DNA of 64,000 bases from Rhizobium leguminosarum. GTDB lineage: Bacteria > Pseudomonadota > Alphaproteobacteria > Rhizobiales > Rhizobiaceae. Within the stretch, counting starts at the first letter, position 1, and the number at the start of each line of letters is the position of its first letter. This document shows, one piece after another, positions 8,697 to 16,386 of the stretch. Both the position numbers and the translations under genes were made by a program. The notes under the pieces were generated by a model. It saw only the letters and a list, made by a program, of their open reading frames with translations, searched no databases and had not been told where the DNA came from. Location: NCBI RefSeq assembly GCF_002953715.1, contig NZ_CP025016.1:1-64000 (forward strand), read 5' to 3'.

Positions 8697-11045
8697 TTAT
8701 GCTCCCGATTCATTGAGTTCGTCCAGAATAGCCGCGATGTCTGTTTCCGGAACGCTGTCGCCCACAAACCAGCTCAGCGTATCGTAGAAGCCCAGGAAAG
8801 ATCCGCGCAACTGATCGAGAATTGCCTGCGCTTGTGCGTTCGAAAGCGATAGGTTCGCTTCGAAGAAATCTCTGAGCACCGTTTCGGCCCGCGGGTGGGA
8901 AAAGACGACCGATGGCGGGGATTGGGGTGAAAGCTTTTCGGGAGCGAAGGTCTGACGTCGGCAGGGCAGGGTATTGCTCAGCCGAATATCGCGCGATGAC
9001 GCGGCCGCCTCTACCACGAAGGCCTCTGCATCGAGAACCCAGCTGGAGCGTGATACATCAAAATACTGGAAATCCCGTGGTTGCAGCGCGACCGCAACCG
9101 TTTTTGCTTCTCCGGCCTCCAAATACACTTTGGCAAATGCCTTCAATTCCCTGATCGGACGCTTCAGGCCGGGCTTGACCGGTCGCACATAGAGCTGAAC
9201 GATTTCCTTGCCGGCGACCAGGCCGGTATTGCGTATCGTGACGGTTGCGGTGCAGCAGGTGCCAGGTTCGACCTTCTGACAATCCAGCGACATGTTCTCA
9301 TATGCGAATGTCGTATAGCTGAGGCCGTGGCCAAAGGGGAAAGCCGGAGTGACGGCTTTCAGATCATAGTAGCGGTATCCGACGAAGATGCCTTCGCTGT
9401 AGACGTGGCGGCCATGGTCGCCGGGATAGCTGTGCCACCCGGGGATGTCCTCGATGCGAACGGGCATGCTGGCAGACAGCTTGCCGCAAGGGTTCTGGTC
9501 GCCGAAAAGTACGCGGGCGATCGCTTCGCCACCGCCTTGGCCTGGGAAAAAGCAGGCGAGAACCGCATCCACCTCGTAAAGCCAGGGCATCTCCACCGTA
9601 TCCGGCATCGAAAGCACGACGACCACACGCCGGCCGGCAGCCGCCAGCGCACTGATGAGGTCGTCGTGACCTCTCAATAACTTCAGCGTATCGCGATCAT
9701 TGCCTTCGCCATTACGGCTCTTTTCGTTTTCGGTGAACACCACGACGACATCACTGTCTGCCGCCGCGTGCAAAACCGTATTGATGGCGGATACCGCGGC
9801 TTTCGCGGTCTCAACGTCGAAAGGCATGTGACGAACGGTGCAGTTTTCACCGGCTCTATTGCAAATCTGCTTGAACGGAACATCGACCCGGTAAGGATTG
9901 GTGGTCGCCGAGCCAGAGCCCTGAATGGCCGGCGAGATCGCCCCATTGCCGACGACAAGGATTCGGGGTGAAGCGTTCGCGTTAAGCGGCAAAGCCGCGT
10001 TTTCGTTGCGCAGCAGGACGATCGACTCTGCAGCAATCTGGCGGGAAAGCATGTGGTGATCTTCGAGATCAGCCGGAGTACCCGGTCTCTCGTTCGCTTT
10101 GCAGCGCTGGACCAGATCGAGCACCCTCATGCATGACGCATCGGTGGTTCCCCGGCCGATCCTGCCGGCCTCGATCGCATCAAGAAGCTGCGACTTGCGC
10201 GGTTTGCTTTCCGGCATGTCGAGATCGGTTCCGGCTGCAAGCGAAGCAGGCCTGTCCTTGATCGCATGCCAATCGGAAACAATGAGCCCGTCATAGCCCC
10301 ATTCCTGGCGCAGGACTGTCGTCAATAACCAAGAGTTTTGCGTCGCATGAATGCCGTTTACCGGATTGTAGGCACTCATCACCGTCCAGGGCTTGCCTTT
10401 TTCGATCGCCCGTTCGAACCCCGCCAGATAGATCTCGCGCAAGGCGCGCTCATCGACATCGGAGCTTGTCGTGGTGCGTTCGATCTCGGAATTGTTGCAG
10501 GCGAAGTGTTTCAGCGAAGCGCCAACGCCGTTGTCCTGCATGCCGCAGATCAAGGCTGCGGCAAGGTCGCCGTTGATGACCGGGTCCTCGGAATAATACT
10601 CATAGGCACGGCCGGCAAGCGGCGTGCGCCTCGTGTTGATACCTGGCCCGAGGAGCAGGTGGACTCCGAAGTGCTGGCACTCCGCCGCAAGGGCAGCCCC
10701 CATGCGGTAAGCAAGGTCCACGTCCCAGGAGCAGCCGAGTAGATTGCCATTGGGAAAGCAGGTTGCGGGCCGCGTTGTGCCGAACATGCTGCCCGCTTCA
10801 TCGGCTTGCTGGTTGACCAGCGCCAGAAACCCCTGGAGGCTATTGTCGTCGCTATCGCCAGCATCAATCTGCGTGGTCGAGTATCGAACACCGTAGGCAC
10901 CGTCGGTCATCAGGATAGAGGGAATGCCAAGCCTTTCGATATCAGCGGTTTTCCAAAGGCCCCGGCCGCTCAATAGATCGGCCTTTTCCGCAGCCGTCAT
11001 TTGATCGACAAGCAACGCCATTTCGTCATCAGTGTGCTGAAACAT
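8697..11045 (-). CDS. Glycoside hydrolase family 3, beta-glucosidase-like
   Basis: A 782-residue GH3 enzyme without signal peptide, so probably cytoplasmic. It hydrolyses terminal beta-linked glucose or related sugars. The (beta/alpha)8 domain covers about residues 1-310. LKHFACNNSE (about 188-197) is the KHF substrate-binding motif, and the nucleophile is Asp258 in GLIVSDWHA. The second alpha/beta sandwich follows (LRNENAALPLN, then FPGQGGGEAIARVLFGDQNP), and a C-terminal fibronectin-III-like domain carries FPFGHGLSYTTF. No PA14 insert is visible. It is the last gene of the leftward operon headed by the Pot-type importer, 33 bp after the MarR regulator. This suggests the imported compound is a beta-glycoside. 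Confidence 0.93.
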   Translation of the reverse strand: MFQHTDDEMALLVDQMTAAEKADLLSGRGLWKTADIERLGIPSILMTDGAYGVRYSTTQIDAGDSDDNSLQGFLALVNQQADEAGSMFGTTRPATCFPNGNLLGCSWDVDLAYRMGAALAAECQHFGVHLLLGPGINTRRTPLAGRAYEYYSEDPVINGDLAAALICGMQDNGVGASLKHFACNNSEIERTTTSSDVDERALREIYLAGFERAIEKGKPWTVMSAYNPVNGIHATQNSWLLTTVLRQEWGYDGLIVSDWHAIKDRPASLAAGTDLDMPESKPRKSQLLDAIEAGRIGRGTTDASCMRVLDLVQRCKANERPGTPADLEDHHMLSRQIAAESIVLLRNENAALPLNANASPRILVVGNGAISPAIQGSGSATTNPYRVDVPFKQICNRAGENCTVRHMPFDVETAKAAVSAINTVLHAAADSDVVVVFTENEKSRNGEGNDRDTLKLLRGHDDLISALAAAGRRVVVVLSMPDTVEMPWLYEVDAVLACFFPGQGGGEAIARVLFGDQNPCGKLSASMPVRIEDIPGWHSYPGDHGRHVYSEGIFVGYRYYDLKAVTPAFPFGHGLSYTTFAYENMSLDCQKVEPGTCCTATVTIRNTGLVAGKEIVQLYVRPVKPGLKRPIRELKAFAKVYLEAGEAKTVAVALQPRDFQYFDVSRSSWVLDAEAFVVEAAASSRDIRLSNTLPCRRQTFAPEKLSPQSPPSVVFSHPRAETVLRDFFEANLSLSNAQAQAILDQLRGSFLGFYDTLSWFVGDSVPETDIAAILDELNESGA

Positions 11046-11078
11046 TGAAGTCTCTTCAAATTCTGGCGGTGAAGGTGA

Positions 11079-11567
11079 TCAACAGATCTTCTGAAGCAGT
11101 TCCATCAGCATCATCCGCTCTGCGGCCGTCAGCGTGCTCAGCGTTTCCTGCGAAATTTTCAAGGCAATCGAGAGATTGCGGTCTACCGTAGCATCGCCTT
11201 CAGCAGTGAGCGTCAAAACCAGCCGGCGCGCGTCGGCCGGATCCGGTTCCGTATGGACGAGACCGCGCTTGACGAGGCGGTCGACGACGCCCTTGATGGT
11301 CGCCATGTCCATCGCCGTCTCGCGTCCAAGGTTGCCCTGCGAACACGGTTGCAAATCCTTGAGCTTCACGAGCGCCGCCCATTGGGTTGTCGTCAGCTTT
11401 TCCGAAATCAGACTTGCAAAGATTGCGACATGGCGCTGGTTGGCCTGGCGGAGATAAAAGCCGATCTGTTCACCGAGGGTGTATTGCGTCTGGCGGCCAT
11501 CGGTCGTCACGCTTGATGGCGGCGCGTCGTCGGGCAAACCAGCTTTGTCTTTCATCGGAACATCCAT
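11079..11567 (-). CDS. MarR family regulator, paralogue of the NicR-like regulator
   Basis: A 162-residue winged-helix MarR protein. Its core EQIGFYLRQANQRHVAIF matches EQVGHLLRKAYQRHLAIF in the regulator at 32,967-33,461. The recognition-helix region ATIKGVVDRLVKRGLV matches ATIRGIVERLKARGLI there, and both end in a similar AER...LL..I helix. The two are clearly paralogues of NicR type. It lies inside the leftward operon between the hydrolase and GH3 genes, so is probably autoregulated. A likely operator is the TTTGTATACAAA palindrome upstream of the binding-protein gene. The ligand could be a pyridine carboxylate or conjugate; this is inference. Confidence 0.9.
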   Translation of the reverse strand: MDVPMKDKAGLPDDAPPSSVTTDGRQTQYTLGEQIGFYLRQANQRHVAIFASLISEKLTTTQWAALVKLKDLQPCSQGNLGRETAMDMATIKGVVDRLVKRGLVHTEPDPADARRLVLTLTAEGDATVDRNLSIALKISQETLSTLTAAERMMLMELLQKIC

Positions 11568-11620
11568 TCGGATCCCTCAAATCATGCTGCGCCACGAAGT
11601 CCATGGCCCATTTTTGAACG

Positions 11621-12217
11621 TCATGCTTGCCATAACTTCACAATGGCATCCGTCGATAAAATCTCAATCTGTTCCGAAAGCCTGGGAGCGAGAGTCCTTA
11701 AAACAACGTCATGAGCTTGCGCGTTGCTGCTTCCCAGGGCGTCGGCGGCGAGAATGACGCGGTAGCCCTCGTCGACAGCATCCAGCACGCTGGCATAGAC
11801 GCAGACATCGGTCTCTACGCCGGAAAAAATCAGCGTATCGATGCCGGCGGCCTGCAGTCTCCCGGAAAAACCCTCCGTGCCGAAAATCGAGTAGGTTTGC
11901 TTATCGATGACGGAGCGTTCATCCGCTATCGCGGCAAGCGGGCCGACGAGATCGAGCATGGCCGGATCGATCGCATCCAGGGTAACGGACGACCATCGCC
12001 GATAGTAGTTTCTCCATGCGCCTTTTGCGGCGTCTGCATTTTGTGGAACGACGAAGCGCGCGAATACCGTATCCGACGGCCTTGCCCTGGTGATTTTCAG
12101 GACGTTTGGAAGGATGGCAGCAATCGCCGGCGTGTGCCATTCCGTTTCTTCGGCAAAGAGGCGTTGCATATCGATGACGACATGCAACGTATTTTTTGAG
12201 AACGATACCGTTTCCAT
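11621..12217 (-). CDS. Isochorismatase-family cysteine hydrolase
   Basis: A 198-residue hydrolase of the nicotinamidase/isochorismatase fold. The catalytic triad can be placed as Asp in VVIDMQRLF (about residue 17), Lys in VIDKQTYSIF (about 103) and Cys in GVETDVCVYAS (about 137). This fold cleaves amides such as nicotinamide, maleamate or N-carbamoyl compounds. The sequence alone does not fix the substrate. It starts 2 bp after the ABC ATPase stop and is 53 bp ahead of the MarR gene, so it belongs to the importer operon. In this neighbourhood an amidase for a nicotinate amide or conjugate is an attractive but unproven role. Confidence 0.88.
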   Translation of the reverse strand: METVSFSKNTLHVVIDMQRLFAEETEWHTPAIAAILPNVLKITRARPSDTVFARFVVPQNADAAKGAWRNYYRRWSSVTLDAIDPAMLDLVGPLAAIADERSVIDKQTYSIFGTEGFSGRLQAAGIDTLIFSGVETDVCVYASVLDAVDEGYRVILAADALGSSNAQAHDVVLRTLAPRLSEQIEILSTDAIVKLWQA

Positions 12218-12219
12218 GA

Positions 12220-13269
12220 TCAGTCTGCGACTGCGACGGTATGGTCGGCAGCCCAGTGCAAGGTAATGTTGTCGCCTTCGCTAAGCACGGTGCCATCGCG
12301 GTTCTGAGCGAACAGCTTGAGCGGCAGGCCATCGGCTGTTTCCAGATGATATGAGAGCACCGGTCCCGCATAGATAACGGTGGTGATACGCGCCTTCATC
12401 GTGTTTTCACCAGCATTGCCGGACAAGATCGACATTTTCTCCGGGCGTACGGCGAGGGTGACGGTGGCACCGGTTGTCGGCAAGGCGCTCGTGCTTTTGA
12501 CCAGAGAGCCGTCGGCCAGACGAACGGCGCCGTTTTCAACTGTTCCGCTCAGGAAGTTGGAATCGCCAAGGAATTCGGCTGCAAAGCGGGTCAGCGGTTT
12601 TTCGTAAACCGCATCCGGCTTGCCGATCTGGACGATGCGGCCTTTATCGAGAATTGCCACCTTGTCCGATAGCGTTAGTGCTTCCTCCTGATCGTGCGTC
12701 ACGAAAATGGTCGTCAGGCCGCTTTCGCGCTGGATACGCAGCAGTTCCACCTGCATTTCCTGGCGCAGCCTGCGATCCAGTGCCGATAGCGGCTCGTCGA
12801 GCAGAAGCACGCTCGGCTTGATGACGATGGCGCGCGCCAGCGCGACGCGCTGCTGCTGGCCACCGGACAACTGCTTGGGCGTGCGGTCGCCGTAGCCGGG
12901 AAGGCGCACCATTTCAAGGGCGCGATCGACTTCCTTGCGGGCCGCTGCTCCCTTGATGCCGCGCCGCTCCAGACCGAAGGCAACATTCTGGGCGATCGTC
13001 ATGTGCGGAAAGAGGGCGTAGGACTGGAACATCATGCCGATGTTGCGGCCCCAGACCGGTACATCGGTGACATCCTTGTTGCCGATCATCACCACACCGT
13101 GGTCCGGCTTGATGAAGCCTGCAATGATGCGCAGCAGCGTGGTTTTGCCCGAGCCCGATGGTCCCAGAAGGCTGGTGAAGGACCCTTCGGTGAACTCGGT
13201 GGTGATATCGGCGAGAACCGGTGTTGTGCCATAGGTCTTGGCGACGGAATCGACTTTAACGTTTGTCAC
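12220..13269 (-). CDS. ABC transporter ATP-binding protein, PotA-like
   Basis: ATPase of a polyamine/opine-type importer. Walker A is LGPSGSGKTTLLR, the signature is LSGGQQQRVALARA and Walker B is VLLLDEPLSALD. The C-terminal TOBE domain covers about the last 90 residues. I chose the GTG at 13269, giving MTNVKVDSVAKTYGT and overlapping the permease stop by 14 bp. The ATG at 13299 would add ten residues and overlap more. It energises the two permeases upstream in the same operon. Confidence 0.92.
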   Translation of the reverse strand: MTNVKVDSVAKTYGTTPVLADITTEFTEGSFTSLLGPSGSGKTTLLRIIAGFIKPDHGVVMIGNKDVTDVPVWGRNIGMMFQSYALFPHMTIAQNVAFGLERRGIKGAAARKEVDRALEMVRLPGYGDRTPKQLSGGQQQRVALARAIVIKPSVLLLDEPLSALDRRLRQEMQVELLRIQRESGLTTIFVTHDQEEALTLSDKVAILDKGRIVQIGKPDAVYEKPLTRFAAEFLGDSNFLSGTVENGAVRLADGSLVKSTSALPTTGATVTLAVRPEKMSILSGNAGENTMKARITTVIYAGPVLSYHLETADGLPLKLFAQNRDGTVLSEGDNITLHWAADHTVAVAD

Positions 13270-14035
13270 TTGTGTCTCCGGGCTTGGCGAAGCGCGCAAA
13301 AATCAGGATGACGGTCATTGAACCGAGCAGGAGCACGGTCGAGATCGCATTGATTTCAGGGGTGAAGCCCTTGCGGATCGAGGAATAGATCTGCACCGGC
13401 AGCGTCGTGTAGCCGGGCGTTGCGAGAAAGTAGGAAATCACGAACTGATCGAGCGAAACCGCGAAGGCAAAGAGCGCCGCGCCCAGAATACTGGGATAAA
13501 GCAGCGGCAGCGTCACAGAGAAGAAGGCGTGAACCGGCGTCGAACCAAGGCTCATGGCGGCTTCTTCAAGATCGGCACGGATCGTCTTGAAGCCCGTTCC
13601 GACGACGAGGACGACATAGGGGATGGCAAGCGCGACATGGCCGATCAACAGCGCATGCATGCCGCGGCCGATCCCGCTCCAATAGAAGAAGATCAGCATT
13701 GCGGTGCCGGTGATCAGCCAGGGAATGGCGATCGGTGGCAGTAGCATCAGTTGCAGTAGGCTCTTGCCACGAAAGGTGCGCCGCGACAGCGCCACCGATG
13801 CCATTGTCCCCAGCGTCGTTGCCAGAACAGCGGTGATGGTGGCGATGATGAGGCTGTTCATGCCCGCTTTCAGAAGCACGGTATTGCTCCAGAGCGCTTC
13901 ATACCATTGGGTCGAAAACGTAAAGGGCAACTCATAGAGTGGTGAAGCGTTGAAGCCCATCGCCATCATGACGAGGATGGGCGTGTAGAGGAAAATCAGG
14001 ATGGCGATGAGATAGAAACGGCCAAGCGATGTCAT
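13256..14035 (-). CDS. ABC transporter permease, PotC-like
   Basis: Inner-membrane permease with about six hydrophobic helices beginning FYLIAILIFLYTPILVMMAMG. The EAA loop appears as LEEAAMSLGSTPVHAFFSVTLPLL. I start it at the ATG at 14035 (MTSLGRFYLI), 10 bp after the preceding permease stop. An upstream ATG at 14134 would add 33 residues that overlap the partner permease and look non-coding. The length of about 259 residues is normal for PotC. It pairs with the gene at 14046-14960. Confidence 0.92.
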   Translation of the reverse strand: MTSLGRFYLIAILIFLYTPILVMMAMGFNASPLYELPFTFSTQWYEALWSNTVLLKAGMNSLIIATITAVLATTLGTMASVALSRRTFRGKSLLQLMLLPPIAIPWLITGTAMLIFFYWSGIGRGMHALLIGHVALAIPYVVLVVGTGFKTIRADLEEAAMSLGSTPVHAFFSVTLPLLYPSILGAALFAFAVSLDQFVISYFLATPGYTTLPVQIYSSIRKGFTPEINAISTVLLLGSMTVILIFARFAKPGDTSDKR

Positions 14036-14045
14036 CAGCGTTTCC

Positions 14046-14960
14046 TCACACTGCCGTGCCACGGCGCAGGACGCCGGAGAAGGTTGCGAAAATGGCAAGC
14101 ACGATGGCGAGCAGCGTAAACGACAGGGATGCACCGAGCGGCCAGTTAAACGCCTGCGTGAACTGGTCCTCGATCACCGTTCCCATCGTCACCCCAACGC
14201 GGCCACCGAGAATGCGCGGCTCCATGAACGAGCCGATCACCGGAATGAAAGTCAGCACGGCGCCGGAAATTAGGCCGGGAGCCGCCAAAGGCAGGAGAAT
14301 CTTGAAAAGGATGGTCCACCAGCGCGCGCCAAGGCTAGCGGCCGCCTCGATGATCGCGTCATCAATCGTCGAAAGCGCGATATAGCAGGTCAGGATCATG
14401 TAGGGCAGGTAGCCGTGAACGAGGCCGACGACGATGGCATAGCGCGTGTAAAGGAAACCGATCGATCCGGCATCGGGCGCCATCATGTGCAGCAGGCTGT
14501 CAAGAAAGCCGTTTTCCCGAAGCACCATCGTCCATGAAAAGACGCGGACCAGACCGTTTGTCCAGAAGGGCAGGAGAATAAGGATCAGCAGCATTTCGCG
14601 CGTCTTGCCGAAGGTCGAGCGCACGAGCGCAACGGCTGCCAAAAAGCCGAGAATGGCGCAAAAGAGCGTTGTCCAGAAACCGATCAGCAGTGATGTAATG
14701 CCGATACCGACCAGATAGGGTTGATCGATGAAGGCCCGGTACTGCTTGAGCGTGAAGACGATCGGCGCCTTGCCCATCGGCGTTGCCGAAAGGAAGCTGA
14801 AGGCGAACATCGTTAAAAGAGGCAGAAAAACCGCAATCGTTAACCAGCCGTATGTTGGCATGAGCAGGGCCGTCGTCGAGACCCATGATGGGAGCGTGCG
14901 CCGACTGCGCGGACCCGAAGGTCCGCGCGCTGACGCCAATGTCAGCTGATCATTCGGCAT
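14046..14960 (-). CDS. ABC transporter permease, PotB-like
   Basis: A 304-residue permease with an N-terminal cytoplasmic extension, then helices starting PTYGWLTIAVFLPLLTMFAF. The EAA motif reads IEAAASLGARWWTILFKILLPLA. It overlaps the end of the binding-protein gene by 11 bp, implying coupled translation. Together with the PotC-like and PotA-like partners it forms a spermidine/putrescine-type (class MOI) importer. Such importers in rhizobia also carry opines and other small cations, so the substrate is open. Confidence 0.92.
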   Translation of the reverse strand: MPNDQLTLASARGPSGPRSRRTLPSWVSTTALLMPTYGWLTIAVFLPLLTMFAFSFLSATPMGKAPIVFTLKQYRAFIDQPYLVGIGITSLLIGFWTTLFCAILGFLAAVALVRSTFGKTREMLLILILLPFWTNGLVRVFSWTMVLRENGFLDSLLHMMAPDAGSIGFLYTRYAIVVGLVHGYLPYMILTCYIALSTIDDAIIEAAASLGARWWTILFKILLPLAAPGLISGAVLTFIPVIGSFMEPRILGGRVGVTMGTVIEDQFTQAFNWPLGASLSFTLLAIVLAIFATFSGVLRRGTAV

Positions 14961-16038
14961 AGAAAGCCTTCACTTCCTGCCAGACATTGTTGAAGGCTTC
15001 GCGGCGATCATCCGGCAGAGCCGACATGATGGTCATCGCCTTCAGATATTCGGGCTTGTGCACCTGGCGGCTGAGATCGTCAGCGGGGAGTGCTTCAAGA
15101 GCGGCCGAGTTGGAGGAAGCCGGGGCGCCGATCTTGGTTGCCCATTCGACGTAGAATGCCGGATCGATCATCCAGTTGGCGAAGGCAAGCGCGCCCTCGG
15201 CGTTCGGCGCCGATGCCGGAATGGCGAGGCCGTCGACCCAGACGATGCCGCCTTCCTTCGGGACGACGAAGGTAACGGGCAGTTTTGAATTGCGCTTGGA
15301 ACGCACGGAGGCACCAGACCAGAACAGCGAGAGGTCGAACTCCTTGGCTGCAAACGACTTGTTCCACTGATCTTCCGTGGACCACAAAAGCTTTACATTC
15401 GGCTTGATCGACTTCAACGCGGCGGTCACGGCTGCAAGATCTTTCGGATCGTTGATGTCCTGTCCGCTCATCAGAGCGCCAACGCCAATGTTGATGACCG
15501 CATCGTCGTCCATGGCGACACGGCCCTTATAAGCCGGATCGGCCAGAACGGCGTAGCTATCGGGAACCGGCTTGCCCTCGCGAATTGCGAGCGACGTCAT
15601 GCCCCAGACCCATGGAACTGCGTAGCCTTTGCCGTCCTTGTTGAAGTTCGGGTTGGAGCGGAGATTGTCATCGACGGTCGCAGCGTTCGGGACCTTCGTG
15701 AAATCGATTGGTTGAAGAAGATCTTCCGCAACGGCCTGAGCGCAGCGGGCGGCATTCAGAATGACCAAGTCGTAAGCGCCTGGGTTGGTGCGCAGCTTCG
15801 TCAGCATTTCCGATTCGGAGCTGTAATAATCGTGCACCACTGCAATGCCGGTCTTTTCGGTAAAAGCCTTAATGGACCAAGCTTCGTCCGTGCCGTAGCC
15901 CTGCCAGTTCAGGACCGTGATGGTGCCGCCCGCAAAGGCCTTGCCGGGCAAGCCGGAAAGGCCGACGCCCGCTACAAACACCGCTGTCGACATCAGTTTC
16001 AAAGTATTGCGTCTTGTGATCTCTGTCATTTTTGGCAC
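14950..16038 (-). CDS. Periplasmic substrate-binding protein, PotD-like
   Basis: A 362-residue extracytoplasmic binding protein with a leader carrying a twin-arginine-like TRRNTLKLM, a hydrophobic run and a cleavage region near GKAFAGG, so it is probably exported by Tat or Sec. The mature part starts TITVLNWQGYGTDE, typical of the PotD/PotF family. The ligand is unknown. It is the first gene of the leftward operon, behind a 348-bp gap with two TTTGTATACAAA palindromes. High expression relative to the permeases would be expected. Confidence 0.92.
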   Translation of the reverse strand: MPKMTEITRRNTLKLMSTAVFVAGVGLSGLPGKAFAGGTITVLNWQGYGTDEAWSIKAFTEKTGIAVVHDYYSSESEMLTKLRTNPGAYDLVILNAARCAQAVAEDLLQPIDFTKVPNAATVDDNLRSNPNFNKDGKGYAVPWVWGMTSLAIREGKPVPDSYAVLADPAYKGRVAMDDDAVINIGVGALMSGQDINDPKDLAAVTAALKSIKPNVKLLWSTEDQWNKSFAAKEFDLSLFWSGASVRSKRNSKLPVTFVVPKEGGIVWVDGLAIPASAPNAEGALAFANWMIDPAFYVEWATKIGAPASSNSAALEALPADDLSRQVHKPEYLKAMTIMSALPDDRREAFNNVWQEVKAFYAE

Positions 16039-16131
16039 CCCTCTTGAAAATACAGTTGCAAGTGATCGTGACCGCGGTCATCGACCTCAACGGGATCGGC
16101 AGAACCGAAACGGAAGCGCACAAAGCACGCC

Positions 16132-16137
16132 ATAATA
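16132..16137 (-). promoter_or_regulatory. -10 box of the importer operon
   Basis: On the minus strand the hexamer TATTAT (16137-16132) begins 1 bp after the palindrome at 16139-16150, about 95 bp upstream of the binding-protein start. No good -35 hexamer is visible. The close contact between operator and -10 suggests repression by steric hindrance. Confidence 0.45.
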
Positions 16138-16138
16138 G

Positions 16139-16150
16139 TTTGTATACAAA
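16139..16150. promoter_or_regulatory. Operator-like palindrome TTTGTATACAAA, proximal copy
   Basis: A perfect 12-bp palindrome at the predicted promoter of the importer operon. It shares the GTATAC centre with the two AGCGTATACGCT sites at the nic promoters. Likely site of the MarR paralogue at 11,079-11,567. Confidence 0.6.
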
Positions 16151-16350
16151 GCAAAATCAGGAGGAATTACAATGATCGCGACTTCTATTTCAGCTCAAGC
16201 GAAAGCGTGTCCCGAACAATAGCCGAACACGGCGTTTAACCCAGAAACGCATTCCAAATCGCGATGCAGGACTTATCCGGAAAACATGGTTTTCCAATTC
16301 AGTCCTCAGTTCAAACCCTCTGATCGTATCGTCAGTCTTTTGATTTTTTA

Positions 16351-16362
16351 TTTGTATACAAA
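16351..16362. promoter_or_regulatory. Operator-like palindrome TTTGTATACAAA, distal copy
   Basis: Identical to the site at 16139-16150 and 212 bp further upstream (start to start), just beyond the GH63-like stop codon. Two identical copies in one 348-bp gap argue for a regulator that binds both, possibly with looping. The rest of the gap shows nothing recognisable. Confidence 0.55.
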
Positions 16363-16386
16363 CTATTATTGATGAATCTTTTTCTG

